NCBI GenBank assembly: GCA_008360955.1
Contig: LUCM01007486.1
Coordinates: forward strand, 161,165-225,164
DNA: 64,000 nucleotides
Source of the DNA: Fasciolopsis buskii
Lineage: Eukaryota; Platyhelminthes; Trematoda; Plagiorchiida; Fasciolidae
Direction of reading: 5' to 3'
Under the pieces are notes generated by a model that made no database searches, had not been told where the DNA came from, and was given only the letters and a program-made list of their open reading frames with translations. Position numbers and translations under genes: made by a program. Positions 50,874 through 60,709 of this stretch are shown one piece after another (position 1 is the first letter of the stretch; every line of letters begins with the position of its first letter).

Positions 50874-51170
50874 CTATAAAAGGTCGGCGTGAATGACACA
50901 CGGTCTCTTGCTACCATGGAGTGTAATGAACACATACTTTATAAAATTTTCCTCAGATTGTACTTCCGACCTGCACTTTTCATCCAATAACTGCTTCAAA
51001 TTCCCCAACTCATGCTCTCCCTCACTTTTGGATTGCTGTAACGTTGTGGAAAATATCTTTTCTGCCTACTGTGTGCTTAAATTTCTCTACACGTTGTCTA
51101 ATTCCTCCAGTGTTATGAAGTGTCCATCGGTTGGTACATCTAACGCCCCTCCAATAATGTCAAGCAACGA
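50874..51170 (-). pseudogene. Decayed coding segment inside left arm, unidentified
   Basis: Mirror of 55,540-55,836; see that entry. The overlapping opposite-strand frame (50,893-51,264, +) is open for 123 codons but is Ser/Cys-rich and looks like a shadow of this segment. Confidence 0.35.
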
Positions 51171-51955
51171 CACTGCAAATGAAGCGATTCGTTACCCAGG
51201 TGAAAGCTGTGGTTTTGTATCACGTGGCAGTTCCGACACATCAACGGTTGTAGTCTTCACCTAGGCCGTACAATCCATATCAGGATACCCGTGACAGCAA
51301 AGTTAGCATTAAAATCGTAACATACATAGACGGCTGGTTTCCTTTTTGTTTTATGTGGAAAAACAACGGTTCACATATGAAAACAGCGTCCTCTCATGCA
51401 ACTGAATGTCTCTCTTTTTTACGTACTTACGGCTTAGGTAGTAATACTTAAGAAAGGACGTCTATGCTGCCTGGAAAATGAGGCCTCGTAATTGCTAAGC
51501 ATATCTTCCGGAAATCGTGGAATTCCTTCGCAAAAATAAGGGGATCGTCGTATACTTGGAGCATCGTGCGACGAAAGTTAGCCGTATCATCCAATTTGCG
51601 ACAAACAGAAAAAAGTATGTTCCGAACCGGGAATGGGATTTTATCGGAACTTCTAGACCAATCACAAGTCTTCGATTAAATAAGCCCGTGAGAATTAACA
51701 ACAGAGATGACGTTAAACAAAGTCCTTACGAATCCTTACCGACGTTTTTGTAACCAGTGAATGCGTTATATATGTGCACTGTTTAACCCGCTCACTCACC
51801 ATTTAATGCAAAAATGCATTTTGATTAGGCAACGCCTCCAAACGTAAGCACAGTTTTCACTGCCGCTCATTGGCCGAACACTACTTCTTCAACACCACCT
51901 GACATTATTAACTTGCAATAATTGCTAGCGTATCTTATCTGACGCAGTAAACACC

Positions 51956-52819
51956 TTGCACTTCAGCATCACGGGAGCTCGAAGGGCTATTAGCGACTGA
52001 CACCCATGAATTAAATTCTACAAGGAAATGCAGCACACTCACCTGGCTGGTCCCACAGCGTAGCTTCCCCAAAAACAGAACATTTTAATGCACTAAACGC
52101 TTTCTTGCATGATATTTCTGCCATATTGTGATGTCACGCATGACTGGAAAGTAATTCTACTTATGCAACCATAGACAACACTTTAAACTAACGGGAAACA
52201 GACCAAAAATCTTTGCAAAATCCCTTCACTCCAAAATTTGCCAAAGATAACTAGTCGAAATACGAAAAATTTACGAAGCAACACCCGATGTCACAGATGG
52301 TGGCGAGCTTTTCATCTTGAATAATTGCTAATGTGCAGCAAATGATATTTGTGACGGAAGTGAATTTACGGTGTTAGGGTCCATTTTTTGGAAGTTGTAA
52401 AAACGTGAAATTCATCGACCTGTTCGTTGTTTAAATTGAGGGTTGCCGGTGTAAATAGGTGTTCAAATGTTTTTTATCCAAGGTTTTCAGAGTTTGAGTG
52501 TGATATTTGGGTTTTCGGACGTCAGATGCTGACGTCGTTTTACGAATGTCACAGTGTCAGCTCGGAGACTTGGCTCCGAGAGCACACACGCTCCATTCCC
52601 CCTTCTTTTCCGTATCGTCGTGTCAAGTACTGCTGCGTCCACAAACGTCGGAGACGCATACTTGGTCGCAAGTAAGTCAGTTATCCTTTCATATGATCTT
52701 TATTTGCGGGTTCTCAAATATGAATTGCTTAGCTTTTGCCATGTTACGTGCAGTTAATAGACAATACAAGGTTGCTGGTATGTTGTTTCCAACACATTCA
52801 TTCCTTCCACCGATCTCAG
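51956..52819 (+). other. Spacer of inverted repeat 2, upstream part
   Basis: Unique sequence between the arms. A plus frame at 52,427-52,675 ends in a basic block (FPYRRVKYCCVHKRRRRILG) directly before a strong donor (GCAA, GTAAGTC). The block loosely recalls the N-terminal zinc-binding region of MULE/FAR1-type transposase-derived proteins, but that is a weak match. It could be an upstream exon of the PHD-type gene that follows; I could not make the phase fit using the best-looking acceptor. Confidence 0.25.
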
Positions 52820-53209
52820 GGGCGTTATTACTTGCGCGATCTTACGTTAACCGCAGAGCAGGAGGCGCACGTGATGAGCATCATGGAAATTGTGGATTTG
52901 GACGCAGCGACGGAATGGGTGCAATGCGACGTTTGCCAACGTTGGATTCACTTCCATTGCGCCAACTACATTGACCAAGAGCTGTATGTCTGCGCGCATT
53001 GCCTGTCTACCAGAGGCATGCACCATAAAACATTCATGCATGTCATGTCTTCCAACAAGGTGAACAGGGCATTTCATCTACATTTACCATTTCCATTCCA
53101 GGTGGGAATGTGGAGCCCAAGACCACGTAGAACTGAAGAAGAGGATCCCGAGGCCGGCAGCAAGCGGCATGGATGCAAGGAACATGGACCGCTGGAGAGA
53201 CGGGGTTGA
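52820..53209 (+). CDS. Terminal exons of a gene with a PHD-type zinc finger
   Basis: Exon 52,820-53,059 starts after ATCTCAG in phase 0; exon 53,102-53,209 ends at TGA. The intron is 42 nt (53,060-53,101; GTGAAC to CATTCCAG), in phase 0 and a multiple of three. Exon 1 encodes TEWVQCDVCQRWIHFHCANY, then ELYVCAHC: the C-x2-C, W-x-H-x2-C and C-x2-C ligands of the second half of a PHD finger. PHD fingers usually bind histone H3 tails, and they also occur in transposon-encoded proteins. The first zinc-ligand pair is not in this exon and may lie upstream. Exon 2 adds a short acidic/basic tail. The gene lies wholly in the spacer between the 2.58-kb inverted arms. It could be a captured host gene, a transposon gene or simply the resident gene. 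Confidence 0.55.
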   Translation, partial: GRYYLRDLTLTAEQEAHVMSIMEIVDLDAATEWVQCDVCQRWIHFHCANYIDQELYVCAHCLSTRGMHHKTFMHVMSSNKVNRAFHLHLPFPFQVGMWSPRPRRTEEEDPEAGSKRHGCKEHGPLERRG

Positions 53210-54754
53210 AGTGAGTGGCACCATGGTCCTTTTGATGCCACCACTATCTGATTACCATCACCGATTTCCGAGATCGGCTATTCAACTGACTGCTCTATTG
53301 TATGCATTATGTTTTGTTACGTTAGTCGTCTTTCACGTGCGCAACTAAAGTACGAGTTTCGTTTCGTCTTCCTTTACCAGTAGTCCGTGAAACTGCTCAA
53401 CTGTACGAATGGAAATGTTAGAAATGTATGCTTCTATAGATAAACATAGGTAGGTCTCGAGATGTTTATAGGTGCCGTTAGCCGTATATACCTACCTACA
53501 GATAAACTGGGATAGAGAGGAACCTGCGGCTATCAGGAGGTGCGTACATTTTCCCGTCCGTCAGTCATTGCATACATTGCCTTGCCAATGTTAGAGGCAA
53601 CGTATGCATATATATGTACAATTCGCTTAAGGGGCAAACTGTAATATATACATATATCATACGAATAAGGGACAAACAGATATATATGCATGTATATCAT
53701 ATTTCTCGATAATGGGGCAAATAGAAATCTGGAATACACAAATAGTCCTTTCACTATGACAGCCACCACATTTAACTGCTTTGGCATGCTAAACGACTTT
53801 TTCTATTTTTCTGAACTAAGTAACATCCACATTACCCTCCTAACACTGATCCTTCTGATTCGTCACTTTTCACAACTTTGTCAACTCGTATCCAGTATGC
53901 ATTTAACGGCGAACGTAACCAGTTATCGCGCGGTGGACAGCTTGAAACAACGGGTTATCGCTGGTGGACAAATGGTGACCAACGGTTTCAATTCCCGCAA
54001 AACATGGCCGTTTAACGGGAGTGCACACGCCGTCAATACCGATGTCACGGCTCGGGACACAATTCATTGGCAAGAACGAAGAGCGACCAAGTTGGTGGCG
54101 CTCAGGGAAAAAAGTCCCCACACCTAGGTACTTGGGTAATAGGCAAATAAGTAAACAAGTCAAGAGATTCGTCTACTCCCAAAAGAAAGTAAACTGAAGA
54201 GGAAAATTTACCTTTTATGGTTTTGCAGTGCTTAGGTCTAGTTTACGCTAGACCTGTAAATCTGACGATCTAATTTTATACAGAATATTGGGAATATGGT
54301 TAGGAGCAGAGCAATTCAAAAAATGACATTTAGAAAACTTGCGCGAAATTTTCTGACTAAGAGCTGGATTCCACTTTTTCTAAAAATGCTAGAATGACAA
54401 CATATTTGACTAAAAATCCAAGGCGTCAACTCACGCGAGGTGCGGTGTACCGCGGTATGGTATAATTTAATGGTCTTGTGGGTGTTTGCAGTGATATATA
54501 CATAAAAATAACGGTGAAAAACGTTAGAAAACGGACGATTCAACTTAGAAATTTTTGACCACTGGGTCAGCCTGGGAGTTCATGGTATAAATTACAGAGC
54601 CATATAACTTCGCCCAGTAGTATATCAAAGACTTATACTGGAATGTCGAGTTGGATCACTGAATGCGAAGTTTTCTTACTTACCCTGATATGTTTTCGTG
54701 TCCTTAGCTAACAACGAAGAGGGTAGAGCCAAAATAGAGACAGAAACTTCCGCT
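53210..54754. other. Spacer of inverted repeat 2, downstream part
   Basis: Apart from the minisatellite I see only unassigned frames (for example 53,690-54,127, +) without motifs. No transposase signature (DDE or similar) was found that would explain the flanking inverted arms. Confidence 0.35.
53605..53724. repeat. Imperfect minisatellite, about three units of roughly 40 bp
   Basis: Each unit has an AT-rich (TA/CA) part followed by a line such as AAGGGGCAAACTG, AAGGGACAAACAG or AATGGGGCAAATAG. The array lies in the spacer, downstream of the PHD-type gene. Confidence 0.6.
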
Positions 54755-55539
54755 GGTGTTTACTGCGTCAGATAAGATACGCTAGCAATTATTGCAAGTT
54801 AATAATGTCAGGTGGTGTTGAAGAAGTAGTGTTCGGCCAATGAGCGGCAGTGAAAACTGTGCTTACGTTTGGAGGCGTTGCCTAATCAAAATGCATTTTT
54901 GCATTAAATGGTGAGTGAGCGGGTTAAACAGTGCACATATATAACGCATTCACTGGTTACAAAAACGTCGGTAAGGATTCGTAAGGACTTTGTTTAACGT
55001 CATCTCTGTTGTTAATTCTCACGGGCTTATTTAATCGAAGACTTGTGATTGGTCTAGAAGTTCCGATAAAATCCCATTCCCGGTTCGGAACATACTTTTT
55101 TCTGTTTGTCGCAAATTGGATGATACGGCTAACTTTCGTCGCACGATGCTCCAAGTATACGACGATCCCCTTATTTTTGCGAAGGAATTCCACGATTTCC
55201 GGAAGATATGCTTAGCAATTACGAGGCCTCATTTTCCAGGCAGCATAGACGTCCTTTCTTAAGTATTACTACCTAAGCCGTAAGTACGTAAAAAAGAGAG
55301 ACATTCAGTTGCATGAGAGGACGCTGTTTTCATATGTGAACCGTTGTTTTTCCACATAAAACAAAAAGGAAACCAGCCGTCTATGTATGTTACGATTTTA
55401 ATGCTAACTTTGCTGTCACGGGTATCCTGATATGGATTGTACGGCCTAGGTGAAGACTACAACCGTTGATGTGTCGGAACTGCCACGTGATACAAAACCA
55501 CAGCTTTCACCTGGGTAACGAATCGCTTCATTTGCAGTG

Positions 55540-55836
55540 TCGTTGCTTGACATTATTGGAGGGGCGTTAGATGTACCAACCGATGGACACTTCATAACAC
55601 TGGAGGAATTAGACAACGTGTAGAGAAATTTAAGCACACAGTAGGCAGAAAAGATATTTTCCACAACGTTACAGCAATCCAAAAGTGAGGGAGAGCATGA
55701 GTTGGGGAATTTGAAGCAGTTATTGGATGAAAAGTGCAGGTCGGAAGTACAATCTGAGGAAAATTTTATAAAGTATGTGTTCATTACACTCCATGGTAGC
55801 AAGAGACCGTGTGTCATTCACGCCGACCTTTTATAG
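55540..55836 (+). pseudogene. Decayed coding segment inside right arm, unidentified
   Basis: Just after an acceptor-like TTTGCAG, one plus frame reads SLLDIIGGALDVPTDGHFIT, then LEELDNV, TAG, RNLSTQ, TAG, and AEKIFSTTLQQSKSEGEHEL running on to YVFITLHGSKRPCVIHADLL and a final TAG at 55,834-55,836. The helical, Leu/Glu-rich composition with only two early TAG codons looks like a former gene. I do not recognise it. Both arms carry the same stops, so the decay predates the duplication (or the arms have been homogenised). A further frame (55,862-56,149, +) may be a continuation after an intron, but this is not shown. Confidence 0.4.
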
Positions 55837-57264
55837 GCCGACGCCATGCTGAAGTTCAATTATGGGGCCTGTGTTTTTAGTATGCGGTGGCAGTAGATGC
55901 CGCTGGTTATGTCGCAATGTTGTTCACGCCCTGACGCATAGTGGATGCAAAGACAGCTATTGCCGAGCAGTGCAGTTCATGGCTCTTGTGCTGCCAGTAG
56001 CTAGGATTTGCAAGACTCTCGTAGTCGATCGTACTTTAGCGCCGTACAGTGTCCATTCCGACAGCTCTTCCAAACTTATGCTTGCTTCAAGTCGAATTCG
56101 TGTGTTTCACGCTATGAAACATCATTGTAATCAGCTACACTGTTCGTAGCAGTTCTTTAGGCACCGCCTACGCCAATGGATGCTGCATATGGTGCTCGCT
56201 CCAACGAAGCTGAAGGTTAAGCGCTTCTGGTTGGTGGCAAAATGAGGTTGCAGTCTACCTGCGAAACACCCGGTGACCTCATGTTGCCTTTTGAGCAAGC
56301 TACGGATTTAGGTCGGTCTTCAGTTTTTGCAACTTCACAACAAACCGGGTAGAAATAGGGGATTGGCATCTGGGGAATGGCCTGATGAACAGCTCAACTA
56401 TTTTACAAGATTTCCCGAACGTTTTCGACGGTGAGAATTTCCTAAGGCAAGACAGCAAACGTCGTATAGTTAAGGACGTGACAGGGGGCTTTGAAGCCTC
56501 CTATAGAATGGATTGGTTGGAGCCTTTTCTATGCAAATCCACAGACATGCAAGAGTTACCTTTTTGCATCGTGTAGCCATCCACCCACTCAGTAATGCAG
56601 AATGCGGGCAATATGCGTGATTTATGCGCACCAGCCGAGCCTTAACATGGTTCGGCTACTAGAGGTACATTGGTGTGATTGGTTACACATTTTCCGATAT
56701 GGCCTACCATTTCACCATCTGTTGTCTGCAATACATACGAACAACCAAACAGCCGGTCTTCCGGACGGTGGTCGAGGTTCAGCGTCGCAAACTAGTGTAG
56801 GTATTCAATATATGTGAGCCCGTCTTCAGGACAAAGGTGGAGCTTACCCAGCTCATTACGCCTAAGTTAGACGGCCCTGGAATATCCGGTAGTGGCTCTA
56901 TTGATTCGGTAACTATTTTGAACATGTTAGGACTGAATAGGTTTCGATACGCAGTGGGTCAGATGCACGCCTCACGGGTTGTTTATACTGCCAGGCCGCG
57001 AAAGAAACTTTGATTCCACTCAGTCTCTTCCGGTTTTAATTCCAAAGATCAATGGCATCGTGTAGCACCTGATAGGGACCAAATGGAAATACCACAGCAG
57101 GAGCAAGCTCCCAGCATGAGCTACGCAGACTTGCTGATTCTCAACGGAAGGTCCCAATTAAATTTAACCGGATCTCCCTGAAAAGATCACTGTTTGCATT
57201 TAATCATGAACGGCATAGTTTTAATAACACAGCGTTGTTGGTAGAGGTAATGCGCCAATGCTTC

Positions 57265-57281
57265 GACTACCATGGGTAGTC
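57265..57281 (-). ncRNA. Degenerate hammerhead-like hairpin in PLE terminal repeat (right arm)
   Basis: Mirror image of the hairpin at 49,429-49,445: the same 7-bp stem and GAAG in place of GAAA. It lies in the 3' terminal repeat of the right-hand PLE. Confidence 0.4.
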
Positions 57282-57434
57282 TTTCTCAAGGCAAGTTTTA
57301 CAATCAAATGACTGTAGGAATGTTCACATACCGACTGATGTTTAGTTGCTTATGTTTGTAGGTGTGCACATTGAACTGCGGGTCGGGTGAGAGAATAGTT
57401 GCCGTTCAGATCATGCGTCCCCGTGGTGGTGTTG

Positions 57435-57812
57435 TCAGCTAGCGTAGTGACCTTGGGAATGTTTGTTTCCCAAGGATGTTAGAGTTGTCCATATCCTCGA
57501 AATCTCTACTCTGTCGTTCCCATTGATGTGTGTGGGGTGGGTGCTCATCGTCAGGGCCTCGGCAAATTTACGTTCAGTGCAGGTTCTAAATCCCCGTTGG
57601 AGTACTTTTGTATTTTCATAATCTATGTTATGTCCCTCTGCTATGGCATGCGGAGCGATAGTTGAATCGCGCTCAAGTTTAGATGAGTTCGCCTTATCCA
57701 AAGGTGTGCACTTTCTTTTCTTCTGTGTTCTGTTATCCGTTTCATTAGTTGTCTGCTGGTTTATCCAGTGTATTCCGCTGGGCATTCCTTGCAGCTGATT
57801 TTGTAGATGCAC
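57435..57812 (-). pseudogene. GIY-YIG endonuclease domain of PLE (broken, right copy)
   Basis: Identical over its main 125-codon frame to the copy at 48,988-49,365. It shows the same in-frame TAA (57,761-57,763) after EYTG and the same frame change after the R-x-x-E-H block. The conserved CIYKISCKECPAEYTG start lies in a different frame at 57,817-57,764. Confidence 0.85.
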
Positions 57813-58114
57813 TTGTCTTGGTTTTGTACACCGACTTGATCTTTAGCCTTTGAAAAGTGGCGCTTTGACGTATTATATATCCGGAAGAAAGTGAGAATAC
57901 CGAAGTCCCCGAAGACCCTACTTATTGTTTTCAATTTACCATATCTGTACGGAGTTCCGACCGAAGCTGTTTTCTCCTTTTCTTTCTTCGTCTTGTTTGA
58001 TCACATGTCACTTTTACCTGTTTTCTTATGGGGCGTGGCGACTATTGATTGTCTTGCAAGATGTCGTCTAGACGTTTTATTCCTTCTTTACGGTCGGTGT
58101 TATCATTGCATGGC

Positions 58115-58435
58115 TTATTTAACTCTGTTGGTCAGCGAGGAAATAAGTGTCCGTTTCACGCATTGTAGATGAGCTGAACTAAAGTCAAAATACTTATCCA
58201 AATGTGCGGATTTTCTTTGAATGGTAATGTTGAATTGTTGTGAGTCACTAACTTTCAGCCGAAAATCAAAGAAGCTCATGACTCTACTGGTGACTTCTGA
58301 CTCCATTGTGAACTTACTGGGTCTATATTGCACCCTGAGAGCCTGAAGCAGACTATGTTTTTGTGCCGACATGATGATTGCAAATTTATCGTCGACATAC
58401 CATAAGCACAAGCATGGGGATAAAAAACGCACCAA
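58115..58435 (-). pseudogene. PLE reverse transcriptase, C-terminal half
   Basis: A 106-codon open frame with WYVDDKFAII near the start (motif C; both Asp kept, codons 58,393-58,388), then KFTMESEVTSRVMSFFDFRL (the usual F-T-x-E-x-E ... L-x-F-L-D) and ITIQRKSAHLDKYFDFSSAH (the usual Y-R-K-x-T-x-T-D-x-Y-L ... S-x-H). These are the hallmark blocks of Penelope-type RTs. Motifs A and B are absent upstream, so it cannot be functional alone. Confidence 0.85.
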
Positions 58436-58518
58436 ACTAATCGTCGTGGAGATGGTTGCTTGGCTAACGTTAGGAGTGAATCTAACTTTCCCCTCCCCGA
58501 CATTTTGCGTTAGACATT

Positions 58519-60152
58519 TTGCCAGACAATTTGTTGCTGTTTATCTATATGCATAACCGTCCAGTGCACCTTGGATATATTTACCGACCTCCACCACAAA
58601 ACAACCTTGAGCTCAGTCAACGCATGAAGGCGTTTGAGTACATTACATCCACCCACGGAGAAGCGGAAGTTATAACAGAAGACTTTAATGCTCCTGAGAT
58701 CTGCTGGTCCACCAAGACTGCCCGTTCGTATTACTTTAACTTTGAATTTGAAGCCCACATAGGACGATTTACGTAGCATGTCGCGAACCCCAAGAGAAGA
58801 ACTAATAATCTTGACCTCGAATTCACTCACGGTCTTCCTAATGTTGACTCCTCTGTGGTGGATAACTTTCCGGCTACTGACCACAAGATTGCCTCTTGCT
58901 TTCGTCATTTTAGTCTAATACCCCAAAAAAAATTGTAACTCTTAAAAGAGTCTTTTGCAAAGGGATAATTTATTACTTAGAGGCTAACCCGTTATTGATG
59001 CTAGGGCAGCACGGATTTTGGCACAAATCCCCTTGTCTGATAGACCGCGAAAGCTGCCTGGGCGAAGCACCAGATAGATTTGACAGGGGAAAAAGTGTAG
59101 AAGTCTGCTATCTGGACTTTCAGAAGGCCGTTAATTACGTGAACCACAGGCTTCTTGACCAGTCGGTGAAGGCTTTCGGAGTTAAAATTAAAGTGAATAA
59201 CTGGACAGCACAAAGTCTGAAAGGTCTTTCAGGGTGAGAGTCAAGGGGTGTTTATAGGTCAGAGGATTGCTACACAGAGGGATGGTTCAGGGGTCTTCTT
59301 AGGTCCACTATTCTTCCCTATGTATGTCAACGGCATAGCTAATGGATTAAAAATTCTGTATCGTGTTTGCTGACGACATCAAACTATCGAGGACGGCAAA
59401 CAGTGAGGCTATCCAAAGGGGTCTGGATAAATTTTACCAGTGGTTGGTGAGCCGGGATCTTCCGTTGAACTTGAACAAATGTCAGCGGCTCATGAGAGAA
59501 GAAGCGAATTCTCCTCCCCACATAAGTCTACCTGGGCATCAGGTCTCAATGAACAATGCTCAGCAGGCAAGGGACCGCGGGATAGTCATGAGTGCAGAGT
59601 TCCAAACTAGTCTTCAATGTCAGAAGGCAGCCAAGAATGCAAACTTAAGAGGACCGTAGGATCTAGGAGGCCTAAAGTTATTCTGCCACTGTTTAAGATA
59701 TCTGTCAGACCGTACTTGGAATAATGTGTCCAGGCATGGAGACCATAGTTGGTAAGGGATAGTGAAATGCTGGAACAGGTTCAGCTTGTTTTTGTACGGT
59801 GGTTCAGGTATTTGAGGAGCATGGGACATGAGCATAGGCTGAGGGCTTGGCTTATGCTCCTTGGAAAGACGTAGGGAATGCGGTGATTTAATACAGGCTT
59901 TCAAAGTCATTGCGGGTCTGGCCGAGATACAGAGTAACCGTAGAGCCCCATTCCAGATAAGAGGGATGAGACACTAAGAAGTAACGGGAAAAGGATTGTG
60001 TGAGAACACGTAACTAGCGGGTTGAAGAGCACGAGTAATGAATGACTGGAACAAGATAACGGAGAAAGTGGTCGAGGTGGGATCAGTGCGCGAATTAAAA
60101 GAAAGGCTAGACAGTGCATTGCTAACTGCGTTTAGAGGAGGAAAGGTGTGAA
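58519..60152 (+). mobile_element. CR1/Jockey-like LINE, nearly complete from endonuclease to C-terminus, broken
   Basis: Plus-strand LINE. Endonuclease remnant 58,519-58,930: GYIYRPPPQNN, TEDFNAPEICW (usual GDFN), a TAG at 58,774-58,776, then NNLDLEFTHG and ATDHKIASC (the usual S-D-H). RT 58,995-59,500: GQHGFWHKS, YLDFQKAVNYVNHRLL (motif A; the first Asp kept, the usual second F-D lost), GPLFFPMYVNGI (motif B, about 59,310-59,345), MFADDIKLSR (motif C, 59,363-59,392, intact). C-terminal region to about 60,152 in several frames: RPYLE, CVQAW, GLCSLERRRECGDLIQAFKV and VMNDWNKITEKVVEVGSV. At least three frame changes and several stops. It stands head-to-head with the PLE at 58.1-58.4 kb. Confidence 0.85.
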
Positions 60153-60700
60153 ATTTGGGATTGAGGAGATGGTCAAAAGGAAAGCATCTCAATTTTGTTC
60201 CCCCTCTGTAGGAACTGAAGAGAGTCTTCCACCCTGCTGTTGTCGAGGCACCGTCAAATTCAATGGACCTGGAAGATCGGGCATCTCGCTGTATAGTACT
60301 GTATTTCAACTGAAACTGGAAAGGGAACCACTAGGATGTCCGTGGGCGTCTCTTACCAGTTAGAAAACTGACCTGGTTTCAGTGCCGCTTTTCCGAGCCA
60401 TGAATGGTCTTAATTTTGCTTTCTTCTGGCTCCCATGATAATGCTGGCATCCTATAGACAAACTTGCATTCGGCTATTGACAACCGCACTCCTAAGGGAG
60501 CTCATTCCCGGCTGATGAGAATAAGCATATTCTTCGAGTATGAAAAGAAGATTCTTAAACTGCAGAATGTTTCCTCGAAAACCTTTGACTTCTCTATATT
60601 ACTGGAGACAAATTGATTTCAAGATGACCTGCTTGCTGCATCCGAGGACCAACTTTCTGAGTAGAAAGTAACTGCTCTTCGACAATCGAATCCCGGCCCG
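60153..60700. other. Inter-element stretch
   Basis: Between two plus-strand LINE remnants. It may hold the 3' untranslated end of the first and the decayed upstream region of the second; no motif proves either. Confidence 0.3.
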
Positions 60701-60709
60701 TATGTGGCC

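Larger units (their letters stand above)
49378..51955 (+). repeat. Inverted repeat 2, left arm (2,578 bp)
   Basis: The reverse complement of 54,755-57,332: paired positions sum to 106,710 at every point tested, so there is no net insertion or deletion across 2.58 kb. I found one mismatch (49,824 against 56,886). The first 114 bp (49,378-49,491) is a PLE terminal repeat including the hairpin at 49,429-49,445. The remaining 2.46 kb has decayed coding sequence (50,874-51,170) and unidentified frames. Outer boundary: PLE-to-PLE junction at 49,377/49,378. Inner boundary: ACACC at 51,951-51,955. Confidence 0.95.
54755..57332 (-). repeat. Inverted repeat 2, right arm (2,578 bp)
   Basis: Partner of 49,378-51,955. 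At its outer edge this arm passes without a break from the PLE terminal repeat (57,219-57,332) into the rest of that PLE, so the right boundary is simply where the left arm stops matching. The inner edge is at GGTGTTTACTGCGTC (54,755 onward). No target-site duplication or short terminal motif of a DNA transposon was seen at either edge. Confidence 0.95.
57219..58435 (-). mobile_element. Penelope-like element: RT, GIY-YIG endonuclease, terminal repeat (right copy)
   Basis: Minus-strand PLE in the usual domain order. First the C-terminal half of the reverse transcriptase (58,435-58,115), then a linker (about 58,100-57,830) with GDFGILTFFRIYN and QDKCIYKISC running into the GIY-YIG domain (57,817-57,435), then the terminal repeat down to 57,219. 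RT motifs before the YVDD box are missing, so the copy is 5'-truncated. Upstream it abuts an oppositely oriented LINE. The outer 114 bp of its terminal repeat forms the end of inverted repeat 2. Confidence 0.9.

Noticed and set aside
50893..51264. 123-codon plus-strand frame in the left arm (mirror 55,446-55,817, minus)
   Set aside because: The opposite strand gives a better protein-like reading with shared stops; this Ser/Cys-rich frame looks like its shadow.
49378..57332. Interpretation as a Maverick/Polinton or other classified DNA transposon
   Set aside because: No integrase, polymerase B, DDE transposase or target-site duplication was found; the arm ends are PLE terminal repeats.
58510..58908. 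132-codon minus-strand frame
   Set aside because: Antisense of the LINE endonuclease blocks on the plus strand.
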